DNA of 28,014 nt from Acanthamoeba lenticulata (taxonomy: Eukaryota > Discosea > Longamoebia > Acanthamoebidae), in the NCBI GenBank assembly GCA_002179805.1, contig NAVB01001830.1:1-28014 (forward strand). Reading direction: 5' to 3'. Within the stretch, counting starts at the first letter, position 1. Every line of letters begins with the position of its first letter. Shown in pieces: positions 9,377-19,255 of this stretch. Below the pieces are notes generated by a model, which saw only the letters and a program-made list of their open reading frames with translations, made no database searches and had not been told where the DNA came from. A program made the translations under genes and the position numbers.

Positions 9377-12257
9377 GCGAAAACGAAACGTGTACCGGTG
9401 GAGTGCCACATGGAGGTGGCCGAGTCGCGGAAGAGGGCGGTCTCTTCGGTGAACTTGACTATGAAGAAGGCCGGGAGGGAGAGGATGACCGAGACCAGGA
9501 GAAAGAGGATGATGACGGTCATGATCCCGTTCATCTGGTGGTGCAGCCAGGCCACCACGCGCCTGTCGCCCCGCAGGAAGCAGCACATGGCTCGGCGCAC
9601 CGGGTAGGGCACGAACGTGTCGAGCAGCTCCTCGGCCTCGGCCGGGCTCACCTCCTTAGCCAGCCCGTCCTCCTCTTCTTCACCTTGTCGTTGGCCGCGC
9701 GGCTCGCCTATTGCATTCTTGGCATTCTTGGTCGGCCTCAGCTTGGAATTCGCGGCACGCTTTGGGGGAGAGGCAGAAGGTGCTGCAAACTGGCGCGTCG
9801 GGAAGCGGCGCGTGGCGTCGAGCTCTGGCGGATAGGGACCCGCCGACCTCGACGAAGAGGAAGACGATGACGGCGTTCCAGCCACCGCTTCATCCCGGTC
9901 GGCCCGGCCGCCCCACCGGTGGTCAAACGAGACCGTCTGGTTGCCCAGCTGCCCATGCAAAACGGGCGACGGCAGCCGCCTTCGGGGCGTGGCGACGATG
10001 GCCGTAGCCGTGGCCGTGGTCGCGCGCTCGACGTCTGGCGGGGAGGTCGAGAAGGTCACGCGATGCAGCGGCTCGCTGTTGGACCGCTTGATGGTGCGCA
10101 CCGTGGTCGCCTTGTGGGGCGTCCACGCAGCAGAGGCGCCCTCGGGGTCCGCAACAGGCAACTTCCCGGCCAGAGAGGCAAAGTCGCTGTCGTCATCGTC
10201 ATCCTCAGCATGATCATCATCATCATCATCATTGATGTGCAGCATAAGTTCGGCGCCGTTGTCCCTGACATCATCGTCAGCTTCATCGTCGCTCGAGTAG
10301 ATGATGGTAGTGCAGTCGAGCGGGTTCTTCTCGTCCTCGTCCTTGTCCTTCTCCTCGTTGTCAGCGGTCATGAGTGCAGCAGCGTCGTTGATGGGCAAGA
10401 AGTGGTTGGCCTTATCATCGTCGTCCTCGTCGAGTGACTTGAGCGTCACACGTTTCCGCTTGACGCCCGAGTGCAGGGCCTCGCCCGCGACGACGCGTGC
10501 CCGACGGTTGGCACTCTTCAAGCTGCTGGCCTTTGGCCCGCCGATCACTGCCGACTTGGGTGTTGCCTTGTGGCCCGCCGTCGTCGTTGTCGTCGTCATG
10601 GTTGTTGCAGAAGGGGCAGGAATGCGGCCCCGACGCAGGAACTGGTAGACGAGGAAGAGGAGCAGGGATTGTTTGATGTAGGCAAAGTCGATGTATGTAC
10701 GCACGAGCCACTTGAGCACGGAGAAGACCCAGCCCCAGAACAGCAGCCACGGCACCCACTCCCTGCAAAAGAACTTGCAATGTTAAGAAGGCGGTTGTCG
10801 TCACGGAGACCGACATCATTTAAGGTGGCGGGCGGCAGTTACCAGAACGTGACTGCGAGGCAGCTCACGAAGAGCAGCATGCAGATCTCGGCCGACGTAA
10901 TCTCGTCGCGGCTAGACTCGTCGTCCTCCGCTGCTGCTGTAGTTGTCGTCGCCGATGCTACGGCGCCTGACGGCGTTTGGCCAACCCCGTCCTCGACACT
11001 CTGCATCCTCATCGGCGCCGCAGTCATCGTCGCCGATGTGTCGCCACCGCCGGCGAGCAGCTCGTCGGCAGCGCTGCCGTCGACGGCGTTGGGCGTGACG
11101 AGCAGCTGCTCGTCGTGGTGGTCGATAGCTTCGGAGGGAGAGGCCTCCGTGGTGGTGAGGCCACCGGGGTCGGCGTAGAAGCCCATGACGGCGGTGGCAA
11201 AGAGGGTGGCGGCGCCGGCGAGGAAGGTCCACATGCCCAGGTACTCGACGAGGAAGGGCAGGAGGCCCGCCAGGCCCAGCGCCCAGACGACGACGTTGAC
11301 GGCGCGCAGGACGCGCGGGTAGTGATAGCGCCAGCAGGCCGCGGCGACGAGCACGTAGGCCGCGGCCAGCGGGTAGAGGCACGACCGGATGAAGGCGTAG
11401 TGGCGGAAGAAGCAGCCCACGGTGAGCTCGACGAGCCACACGACCATGGCCAGCGTGTCGCGCACAAAGACAAAGGTGGAGATGACCACCTGCTGCACGG
11501 TGTCGAGCGCGAACAGGCAGAACAGCACGGCGGCAAAGAGGAAGAAGCGGCCCCAGCGCTGCTTGACCAGCTCCTCGGTGATGGTGAGCAGCTTGAAGGG
11601 CAGCGCGAGGAACCCAAGCAGTAACGGTGTGTCGGTCTTCATCAAGTGGCTCAGCCATGCCCTGACCACCCCATTTGTCAGATTAATCCTCAATTTATGT
11701 AGGACAATGATGCAAGGAAGTAGATGGAGGGCGAAGAGAAGAGAGAAGACCACTACCTGGCACGTCGAATGCTCTCCTGCTTGAGCGGATGCAAGAAGAC
11801 GCCCACAGTCAAAGCTGGTGACGTGGCGTTGTTGGAGACGATGAGATGCGTTGGGTTGCTTGGTGGCAGTGGGGTCACACACGTTGGTGCACGTACCCCA
11901 GAGTAGAGGTCGCAAGAACTGCTCAAAGACAAAGTAGAGCACGAAGAAGGCCCACAAGGTGAGGATGAGGAAGAGATTGGCTACAGTGTTGTAGAAGGCC
12001 TGCTTGACGGCCGACTGCTCCGAGGCAACCACTTGCTGCACAACGCCGCTAGCGAGCTGCCAGTAACTCTCGGTCGCGGTCCTTCGATGGCTTTCGCTCC
12101 TCGTGCGCAACCGACGAAAATGCGCCTTGGCAGCCGCAATGCCTGACGATGAACCGGAAGATTGAAAATTGGGTCCAAGTGTTCTGGGCGGCTGGAAGGC
12201 TGATAGGGGCACAGGAGTCGGTGGTGGCCCTCGTGCGCCATCTGGATTTGCTTCCAT
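7640..12257 (-). CDS. TMEM245: TMEM245-like multi-pass membrane protein (AI-2E / PerM transporter superfamily), 9 exons, 1280 residues
   Basis: Exons (high to low): 11897-12257, 11757-11814, 10843-11661, 9396-10762, 9157-9272, 8568-9088, 8138-8463, 7869-7996, 7640-7786; the total is exactly 1281 codons. Family landmarks are QAFYNT near the N-terminus, LRPLLWALTVGVFLHPLK across exons 1-2, VILFFTALFYLL, then ALWTWLTLTILGVRIVYIS, VIGPYWVSLPACLELWL and the C-terminal [26 protein letters not shown]. These match animal TMEM245, whose C-terminal half is the AI-2E transporter (UPF0118) domain. Function in eukaryotes is poorly known; membrane transport is inferred from the superfamily. It is longer than the human protein (about 880 residues) because exon 4 carries a large hydrophilic Asp/Ser/Thr/Lys-rich loop (about residues 455-790). 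The junction of exons 6 and 7 is the least certain: CTCTG|GTTCGT to CAG|GTCAATG is preferred, and an alternative acceptor lies at 8450. Confidence 0.88.
8495..8514. repeat. (GT)10 microsatellite in a TMEM245 intron
   Basis: Ten perfect GT units on the plus strand (CA on the coding strand) within intron 6. Confidence 0.9.
9321..9389. repeat. Hexanucleotide repeat (AAACGA)n in a TMEM245 intron
   Basis: About eleven copies of a 6-base AAACGA unit with one substitution near the right end (AAAGCG). It lies directly inside the 5' side of intron 4 on the coding strand, where it reads CGTTTT. It opens a false frame of alternating Phe/Val. Confidence 0.9.
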
Positions 12258-12999
12258 CCTGCTCTGCCGCGTGGCTACAAAAAGGTCACCTTTTTCTTTT
12301 CACTTTTCTCTCGCCAAGCGAGAGGCCGACTTGCCGGGCTGCGACGGGCGTACAGCCTACGGCTGCCAGTGTTGTAGAACGCAGAGCCACGCTTTGCGCG
12401 AGAGTGCTTGGCACTTATGCCGTCTTGTTCTGAATACCTCTCGCGAGTCGCTATCGGGTTCATGTACTCCTCCTACCAAGGGGCAAATGATGGCTAAGAG
12501 GGTTACTCTTTGAACCGAAGCAACACTCACCAGAGAAGCCCTCCAACGTGTGCCTTCAGAGTAGCCAGCGCGAGAGTCAACACCAGAACGAAATAAAGGC
12601 TAAACATGCTTCTTTCGGAAAGGGTTGAAGGTGTAAAACAGACCACAAGACGGGAACCAAAGCGCCAAGTGGGCCAAGCAGCACCTATTTCCTCCTATGT
12701 CCATGTTTGGAGGCAACACGCCCCCAGTGTCGCGAAAGCCATCTGGCGATGCACCGTGTTATCAGCTCCCCTGGAGCAACACGTATGTGAAACAATGTGC
12801 CAATCACTGGACTAGAACTGTGCACAATGGCTTCGAATGCAGTACAGGCCATCAGGCTCCAACTCATAAGCAGATGTATGAAGTTGGTGAAGAGACGTGG
12901 CCTTTCACAAGTCCGCACAAAACATTTGTTGGCCGAAGTATTGTATTGGCAAGGACCACGAAGAAACAACATTGTATTGTGTTCTCTTTTGCCGCCAAC
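12258..12999. other. Bidirectional intergenic region between TMEM245-like and P450 genes
   Basis: 742 bases separating divergent start codons, so it must hold both promoters. A short perfect hairpin (CTCTCGC-caa-GCGAGAG) lies near 12307-12323. ORFs in this interval look like chance: one plus-strand frame (12697 onward) reaches the P450 ATG in frame but is Cys/His-mixed with no family resemblance. I see no tRNA or other RNA gene. Confidence 0.5.
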
Positions 13000-14372
13000 A
13001 TGTTCACCGTACTCCTCGTGGTGCTGGGTGTCTTGCTCACCCTCACGCTTCTGCGTCGCCTCACGGTGCGTCTTGGCGCATCTTTTCATAAATCTTGCAT
13101 CTTGTGCATCTTGATCAAGATGCAAGATTCTGGCCGCTCAAATTAACGTGTTGTTGTCGTCGTGGTGGTATGAACGCCTCAGAGGCCGGGCGAGAAGGAG
13201 CCCCCGTTCGTGTCCTCGGGCCTGCCCGTAGTAGGCCCCGTCCTCGAGTTCTCGGCGTCGCCGCGCGACCTCCTCCAGCGCCTCGAGCAGCAGGTGCTCG
13301 CTGCCTGTGCCTTCTCCTCCCAAAGCCGATGCCGCACATGAGCGCTCACCACATACACACACACGCGGGCGTCCACAGTACGGGCAAGCCTTCACGCTGG
13401 ACATGCTGGTGACCAAGATGACCTTTGTCCTGGGCCGCGAGGGCAACCGGCTCTTCTTCGACGCCACCGACGACGTCCTGGACTTTAACAGCGCCGTGGC
13501 CGCCGTGGCGCAGAACGTGCTCGGCCCCGAGGCCTTCACGAGCGACCCCGAGTGGGCGAACACCAAAAGCTCTCACTACATCACCAAGGTGGTCCTCCTT
13601 CTCCTCCGTGTCTCTTGTGCCTCTCTCTCAACAACTTCAACAACCATGACAGGGGTTCATGAGACACGAGCGCCTGGCACTCTACAGCGCCATCATCCTC
13701 GACGAGACTGCCAAGCACATCAAGCTGTGGTCTGTGCACGCATCTCTCCTTTTTTCCTTTTCTTTCCTTGGCCCTTGATTTCCTTTTTATTTTGTTATTG
13801 TGTATTTCACACTCCTTATTGATTGGTTGGTGCGTGGAACCCTGTAGGCTGGCGGAGGAGAAGGTGGACCTGTACCGCGCCGTGTCGCAGCTCGTGACGA
13901 GCATCAACATCCGGTGCGTGCTCGGCGACGACGCCTACAACGACTACGCCTCTGAGATCTCCGCCATCTACTACCAGCTCGAGGTTTCCGGTCCGCTCCT
14001 CCACTTGTTATTTTATTTTATTTTATTTTATTTTATTTTATTTTATTTTAAATCAATTTCGATAATTTACATTCAATTTATGACTCATTTCTGAAATCAT
14101 TTCGAAACAGCCGTGGATACGGTGTCGGTCCTGTTCCCGAGCCTGCCGACGACGACCAAGCGCAACAACGACCGCGCCCGGGCGCGGCTGCTGGAGATCA
14201 TCTCGCGCGTCCTTCACAACCGCCCGCCCGATGCCGAGACGTCGGACTACATCGGCATGATCTGGCGCACCGAGCGCGACAACCACGACATCTCTGTCTT
14301 TACCATGCACGCACTCGCCATTATGTTCGCCGCTCACACCAACACCGGTACGCCCGCAGCGCACACGCGCGT

Positions 14373-14407
<35 letters not shown>

Positions 14408-15301
14408 TCTGACCGCACACACGCGCGTGTCGTATCGTGTGCCAGCTGGCACGACCGCCTGGACGCTGGCCGAGTGGGCTGACAACAAGGCGATCGCGGA
14501 AAAGGCCCGCTGCGAGCTGGAGCGCGAGGCCGGCGGGGACGAAAAGGAGGCCGTCGTCGCGGCGCTCCGGCAGCCGGGCCTCATCGGGCGGCTCGAGTAC
14601 ATGGACGCCTGCATGAAGGAGACCGTGCGCCGCTACGGCATGCTCATGCTCGTGCGCAAGGCCGTGCGCGACGTGCCCTTCACCACGTCGAACGGCAGCG
14701 AGTTCATCATCCCCAAGGGCACGTCCCTTGCCAACGCACACGCACGCACACGCCGACACACACGCGCGCACGAACGAGTTGTGTCTGACAACGCGCGTGT
14801 GTGTGTGTGTAGGACGGACGGTGGCGTGCTCGCCCTTCCTGTCGCATCACGACACGGCGGTCTATCCGGAGCCGAACCGCTACGACCCGGAGCGCTTCGC
14901 CGACCCAGAACGCAGGCAGAGCCTGGTGACCAACCGCCACTACGTCCAGTTTGGCTTTGGCCGCCACAAGTGCCTCGTATGTCCTTCCCCCTCCCTTGTC
15001 CGTGTGTGTGTGTGTGTGTGTTTGCCTCAAGCGGTGCGTGTTTGTGTCTTGCTTTGGCAAACAACAGGGCGAGCGCTTCGCCAATGCGGTGATCAAGACC
15101 GTGCTGGCGCTCGTGCTGCACCAGTGCGAATTCGAGCTCGTGGGCCCTAAGTCTGGCCCCGACTACCGCAAGGCCACGGGCACCCCCGGCCCTGGTGCGT
15201 ACCTGCTCGTGGTTTGTGCTCACTTGGCAGCGCGCCAGACAACTCACGCTCCGTGCGCGTCGGCAGAGCACCCGATCTACGTCAAGTTCCGCGTGAGGTG
15301 A
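13000..15301 (+). CDS. Cytochrome P450 monooxygenase, 10 exons, 480 residues (CYP51/CYP7/CYP8-like)
   Basis: Exons: 13000-13065, 13183-13293, 13379-13588, 13653-13729, 13848-13990, 14111-14347, 14446-14718, 14813-14976, 15068-15194, 15267-15301; total 481 codons with stop, the usual P450 length. The ATG at 13000 has a strong context (gccgccaacATG) and begins a 22-residue hydrophobic ER anchor. A Pro-rich hinge (RPGEKEPPF) follows. The I helix reads FAAHTNTAGTTAW, the K helix has ExxR (E340, R343), then YDPERF, and the heme motif is FGFGRHKCLG with Cys426. The residue in place of the usual I-helix Thr appears to be Asn280, as in CYP7/CYP8/CYP39 enzymes. The region after ExxR (VRKAVRD) recalls CYP51. 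Oxidation of a sterol or another lipid is plausible, but the substrate is not determined. Intron 7 appears to use a GC donor. Confidence 0.9.
14008..14050. repeat. (TTTTA)n pentamer repeat in P450 intron 5
   Basis: About eight tandem TTTTA units, perfect, within the 120-base intron between exons 5 and 6. Confidence 0.9.
14371..14407. repeat. (GCTCGT)n hexamer repeat in P450 intron 6
   Basis: About five to six tandem GCTCGT units between the donor at 14348 and the acceptor ending 14445. Confidence 0.85.
14719..14812 (+). other. Predicted GC-AG intron in the P450 gene
   Basis: Phase demands a donor leaving one base after AAG of IIPK, and no GT does so. AAGG|GCACGTCC with the acceptor TGTGTAG at 14812 joins IIPKG to RTVACSPF in frame. 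The intron ends in a GT microsatellite. Confidence 0.6.
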
Positions 15302-15333
15302 GCCACAAGATAAACTACCTGAATTCCATTATT

Positions 15334-15626
15334 TTAAGGGAGCAGTGTGGGCAGAATCACTGTGGCGACGTTGGCACTGTGCAATGGCATGTGCCACCCA
15401 CATAAAAAATATCCAAAAAATCCAGCATCAAAAGTTAGGGGGTCATCCTCATCTTCAGGACAATCGAACCACATACACATGTGTGAGAGCCCACCTACGG
15501 CCAAATGGAGGAAAACCTGTGGTGGCCCCGACGGGGGGGCAACACCATCGGCGCTTGAAAAATGTGCGAAGCAGCCCAGGCACATTTTTCAAGCGGTTCT
15601 CCTTTTTTTTTATTTTGCTCCCTTAA
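15334..15626. repeat. Candidate TTAA-flanked short mobile element (MITE-like)
   Basis: TTAA followed by GGGAGCA (15334-15344) is mirrored by TGCTCCC followed by TTAA (15616-15626), bounding 285 bases. Directly after the right end, AAAGGGAACAGTATGGGG resembles the left start AAGGGAGCAGTGTGGG, a direct similarity as well. TTAA target duplication is typical of piggyBac-type insertions. The inverted termini are only 7 bases, so chance is possible. Confidence 0.3.
15552..15595. terminator. Perfect 16-bp inverted repeat with 12-base loop
   Basis: CGCTTGAAAAATGTGC (15552-15567) and GCACATTTTTCAAGCG (15580-15595) are exact reverse complements around a 12-base loop. The hairpin lies between two convergent genes, inside the TTAA-bounded segment. 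It could be a 3'-end signal, part of a small mobile element, or a structured transcript. The choice of type is tentative. Confidence 0.4.
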
Positions 15627-15761
15627 AGGGAACAGTATGGGGAAGAATTTCGAATTTATTTTTCTTTTTGAAATAAAAAATAGTATTTTGTGTCGACGAG
15701 CTTTCTCGTTCTGTTTCTCTCTGTAGACGCTCGTGGGCGTCTCTCCTTGTCGTCACCATTG

Positions 15762-17816
15762 TCATCGCCGAATGCCGCTCGTGCCGCGGGGCGTGCGCGA
15801 GGTGCGGGACGTGGAGGCCCTGGGAGCCTCTTCCCCAATGGTCGAGGTGGGCAGGCGGAGCGGGGCCGACGCCCACAAGAAGGACGGCCGGTTGCCGCCT
15901 TCAACCACCTCTGACGCCTGCGAGTCGAGCCCGTTGTTGTCGTCCTCGTAGTAGGGATCGGCGCCGGACTCCTTCAGGTGCACCGCCGCGTACTCTGAGT
16001 CCCGCACACACGCTCGCTTCAGCCCTAGGCCCTCTGCGTGTGTATGTGTGTGTGTCATGCGTCAGGCACGCACGTGTGTCATGCTGAGTGCGAACGTGCG
16101 TACTCTTGCTGGACTTGCGGGCGATGGCCGAGTCGAGAAAGTCAGGCAGCGTCGGGAAGCACAGGAGCTGCGGCGCGGCCTTCCCGCCCACGGGCACCAC
16201 CCAGCCGTCGGGCGTCCGCTGGACCCGGACGTGCCGGAATCCGCCCTTGGCCTGCATTCAAAAAGAAAATTAATATATATTAATATTTAGAAATTTTAAA
16301 AATGAAGAAATGAATGGAATGCATTGTGGAAGGACGAACGCGTCGGCTGATGGTGAGGCAGGATGGGTCGCGCGCAGAGAGGCGGAGAAGGAAGCCTTTC
16401 CGCCGCTTCTTGTTGCCCAGCCGGCGTTCGGCCTCCTTGGCCTCGATCATCCCATGAAAGCACCTATTTGAACCAAGAAGAAGATCAGGGTCAGGCACAA
16501 TCAAGAGATCAACAACAACTCACGACGAGACGAGCGAGAATGATGAAGATGATGGTGAATGGCTTACCCCCGCTTGCACAGCGCGTCAAACTGGAGGGAC
16601 GAAGAAATAGAGTGAGAAGAAGAAATTAGAAGTATTTGCAAATCATTTTCGACCGCGAGTAGACGACGTACATCGACCAGGATCGAACGGCGGAAAGGAC
16701 CGAAGAGGTGGACGAAGCGCCCAAAATTCTCGAGCACCACGTTGTACTCCCTGTCCTTCTTGCTTCTCGTAATGTCCTCCCTTGCCGCGGCTGCATTTTT
16801 AATTTTATATTAATATATGTATAAATTAACAATTAAAAATATATTAAACAATTTTAAAAAAATTTAAAAAACGAACCGAGGAGGAGACGGGCGCAGCGGG
16901 CCTCGGTCGAGTGGAGGTAGAGCGGGAGCGGGAGGTTGGACCGCGAGAAGGCGTGGTAGGCCTCCATGAAGCGCGACCACGGGACCGACCACGGGTAGCC
17001 CCCGTGCAGGGCATCGCCGCCGGGCGCGTGGGCCTGGCCCCGCAGGCCCTTCCAGAAGGCGCGCGCCTTGGGGTCCCCGGGCAGGGTCACGTCGACGACG
17101 ACGTCGTCGAGCCGCTGGAGGATCTCGCCAAAGGACGGCCGCTTGAGCCGGTCGCGCTGCCAACAGTCCTCAAGCAGGGACGCCACGGCCTCAGGGATGG
17201 TCCCGTCATCCATGATCGGCGGTCGCACGTCGTCTTCTGGAGACACAAAACCACAAAATATTTCAATAATTGGAGCACATAGTTGAAATAATCGAGCCTT
17301 TTGGCGTGCGCACCGACAACAGCGTGGTAGACGTCCATGGACGACTTGAACTCGGCAAAGGGCTTGCTCCGCGTGAACAGCTCCTGTTGTGGTCAGAATC
17401 GTGTGGCCACAAACGTTATCAGTTTTGCACTACATAGAATATTCTGCACAGAAATTTATGTGGACGCACCCAGAGGAGGACGGCATAGGCGTAGACATCG
17501 CTCTTCTCGCTGGCCGGCACGCCCTGCATCACCTCAGGCGCCTGTCCAGGCCAGTGGAGTGGGCGGGGGTCAGTGACGTCGGCCTTTTTTGGGAGCCGAT
17601 AATAATGACGGCGGATCAAGAGGTCACGCATACGAGGTAGAGGGCGGTGCCGGAGACGGTCTCCTTGAGCGGGGCCTTTGGGTCAAACTTTTCGCGCACG
17701 CACGAGAGGCCAAAGTCGCACACCTTGACGTTGCCCTCTCGCGTCACCTGCAGCGGTCCATCATCATCAATATCATCATCGTCATCATCATGACCGTTGC
17801 GGCGGAGCCGTACGAT

Positions 17817-17850
<34 letters not shown>

Positions 17851-18701
17851 GGCTCCGGCTGGAGGCAGTGGAGCCAGGTCATGCCCTGCGCGATGCCCTT
17901 GGCGATGTGGAGGCACTGGCGCACGGGCAGGTCGACGTCGCGGTCGCGGATGATGGCGCCCAGATCGCGCCCGGCCACGAACTCGGTCACGATGGCGAGG
18001 TTGCGCCGGTCGGTGCACACGCCCATCAGCAGCAGCACGCTCGGGTGCCGCAGCGATCTGCGCGGTATGACGACATTCGCAAATCCAAGTCAGATTGGCG
18101 GATGCCGGCCGAGCGGAGAACAAAACGACGAACCGCATGATCTCGGCTTCGCGCTGGAGGGACTCGAGCTCGTCCTTGTTGAGGTTCTGGTTGCGCAGGA
18201 GCTTGATGGCCACGGGCGACCCCCGACAGCAGCCCTGCTCAGACGTTGTGAGATATTTGGCAAAAGAGAGAAAGCAGTGGCGGCTGCACGTGCCTTGTAG
18301 ACAATGCCGTGGTGGCCGCGCGCGATGACGTCGTCCCGACTGAAGTGGAGCTCGCGCGCCCGTATACGCGCACTGCCCAGTCCCTATTTAGATCATTTTC
18401 GTTTTTGAAAAAAAAAAGACATAAAAATAAAACGCGTATGAGTTGTCATGTTGGCAGTCACTTCCAAGATCTTCCCCCTTTCTGCTTGGCAACTTGACTC
18501 CGGGATTCTTCGCAAGGAGGTGGCGACGGGGAAGACTTGGTGGTGAAGGAGGGGATTCTTCTTGCGTACCCAATCGTTGGTACGGTCACTGTCGGAGATG
18601 GCGTGCAGATCTTCAAGCGTGGCGGCGCGCTTCTTGAGGGCCGCGAAAGGCCCGCGACTGGCGCGACCAAACTCTCCGCCGACGCTCGCGTCGTGCATCA
18701 T
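15762..18701 (-). CDS. Shk-type protein kinase with C-terminal SH2 domain, 13 exons, about 658 residues
   Basis: Exons (high to low): 18462-18701, 18294-18383, 18134-18234, 17814-18057, 17634-17747, 17470-17541, 17314-17383, 16877-17236, 16672-16790, 16568-16590, 16340-16463, 16104-16251, 15762-16033. Kinase landmarks: a degenerate glycine loop (ARGHHGIVYKG), VAIK (Lys121), HRDLKPAN (Asp218), DFG (Asp236), APE, and a C-lobe ending DCWQRDRLKRPSFGEIL. A linker with FWKGL...SRFMEA leads to ENFGRFVHLFGPF and an SH2 domain (CFHGMIEAKEAERRL, then GFLLRLS with the phosphotyrosine-binding Arg505). Kinase-then-SH2 order and the linker match Dictyostelium Shk kinases, which have dual-specificity-type catalytic loops. 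A tyrosine-phosphate-guided signalling role is inferred. Exon 9 is only 23 bases. Exon 1 may instead end at a stronger donor (18570), which would remove 36 residues. Intron 2 appears to be GC-AG. Confidence 0.9.
17748..17813 (-). other. In-frame, stop-free 66-base intron in the kinase catalytic loop
   Basis: Donor GTACGG and acceptor CTGCAG bound a GAT-repeat-rich segment. Removal gives HRDLKPANII followed by VTREGNVKVCDFG, the normal kinase spacing. Retention would insert 22 mostly acidic residues without a frameshift. Confidence 0.75.
18235..18293 (-). other. Predicted GC-AG intron in the kinase gene
   Basis: Joining TACAAG|GCACGTGC to GAGCAG|GGCTGC yields VYKGCCRGSPVAIK, in phase and as expected between the glycine loop and the catalytic Lys. 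No GT donor in the interval restores the frame. Confidence 0.65.
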
Positions 18702-18935
18702 GTTGTTGTTGCTGTTTTTCTTTTTCTTCTGGCCTTGTTTTTGGTTTCCCTCATCACAGCTCACATAAAGTCGGAGTCGAGTTTACCAAGTGACAACCAA
18801 TGGGCAAAAGGTAACGGTCAGGAATGACAACCAGCCGAGCTTGCCGTTGGGGGGAAAAGGTGAAAAGGAAAGGAAAAGCCGGCGTAAAAGCAAAATAAAG
18901 ATATCGAGTCTATTTTCATCTAGATTAAACCTTGC
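18702..18935. other. Spacer between kinase 5' end and the small Tyr-rich gene 3' end
   Basis: 234 bases, T-rich on the plus strand near 18702-18740. It probably holds the kinase promoter and the 3' UTR of the small gene. An in-frame GTG upstream of the kinase ATG looks like a chance extension. Confidence 0.4.
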
Positions 18936-19255
18936 TCAACGCCTGCGGTAGGACCACCTTTCATAGCCATCGCCTGAGTTGTAGTAGGTGCTACCATCAC
19001 TGTTGGCATAGTAGTAGCTCCCGTCGGCGTTGGAGTAGTGGTAATTACCAGCCTCACCGCTCCTGTAGGTGTTGCCGTATGAGTTGGTGCTCTTGAAGTT
19101 GTACGAATTGGCGTAATCGCCCGAGCGACCATTGTCACTCGCGTGGGTGTAACCCCACCTTTGGTTTGTGTATCTGTCGCACACTCCATTTGATTTAAGA
19201 GTTACTGGGATAGTAGAACGATTCACATTGCGTTACTGTACCCTCTATTGGCCAT
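18936..19255 (-). CDS. Small Tyr/Gly/Asn/Ser-rich protein, 2 exons, 88 residues
   Basis: Exon 1 is 19227-19255 (ATG, MANRGYSNA) and exon 2 is 18936-19173. Intron 19174-19226 (GTGAAT...GACAG) is phase 2 and gives 89 codons with stop. An alternative donor (GG|GTACAG) would remove five residues (SNAIY or equivalent) but keep the frame. The body is built from short units such as NADGSYYYANSDGS and TYYNSGDG and ends WSYRRR. About one fifth of residues are Tyr. There is no signal peptide, Cys or transmembrane segment. This composition recalls Tyr/Gly-rich, disordered or structural proteins (wall, RNA-binding or condensate type), but I do not recognise a characterised family. Another frame over the same DNA starts with ATG at 19189 and is Thr/Pro-rich; I consider it a shadow because the Tyr-rich frame is the patterned one. 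Confidence 0.6.

Larger units (their letters stand above)
15302..15761. other. Convergent intergenic region between P450 and kinase
   Basis: 460 bases holding both 3' ends. It contains a TTAA-bounded segment with short inverted termini and a strong hairpin (separate entries). No coding frame is convincing. Confidence 0.5.

Noticed and set aside
9307..9400. Phe/Val repeat tail (FVFVFV) of a minus-strand ORF
   Set aside because: It is the AAACGA microsatellite inside an intron; coding stops at the donor at 9396.
12606..12815. Short plus-strand ORF in the bidirectional promoter region
   Set aside because: No codon bias, no homology and no splice context; probably chance.
12697..13065. N-terminal extension of the P450 to an upstream in-frame ATG
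   Set aside because: It would bury the hydrophobic anchor internally. The ATG at 13000 has a strong context and gives a normal 480-residue P450.
17748..17813. Acidic insertion in the kinase catalytic loop as a fixed protein feature
   Set aside because: The segment has GTACGG/CTGCAG ends and its removal restores exact kinase spacing, so it is treated as an intron; retention is only a hypothesis.
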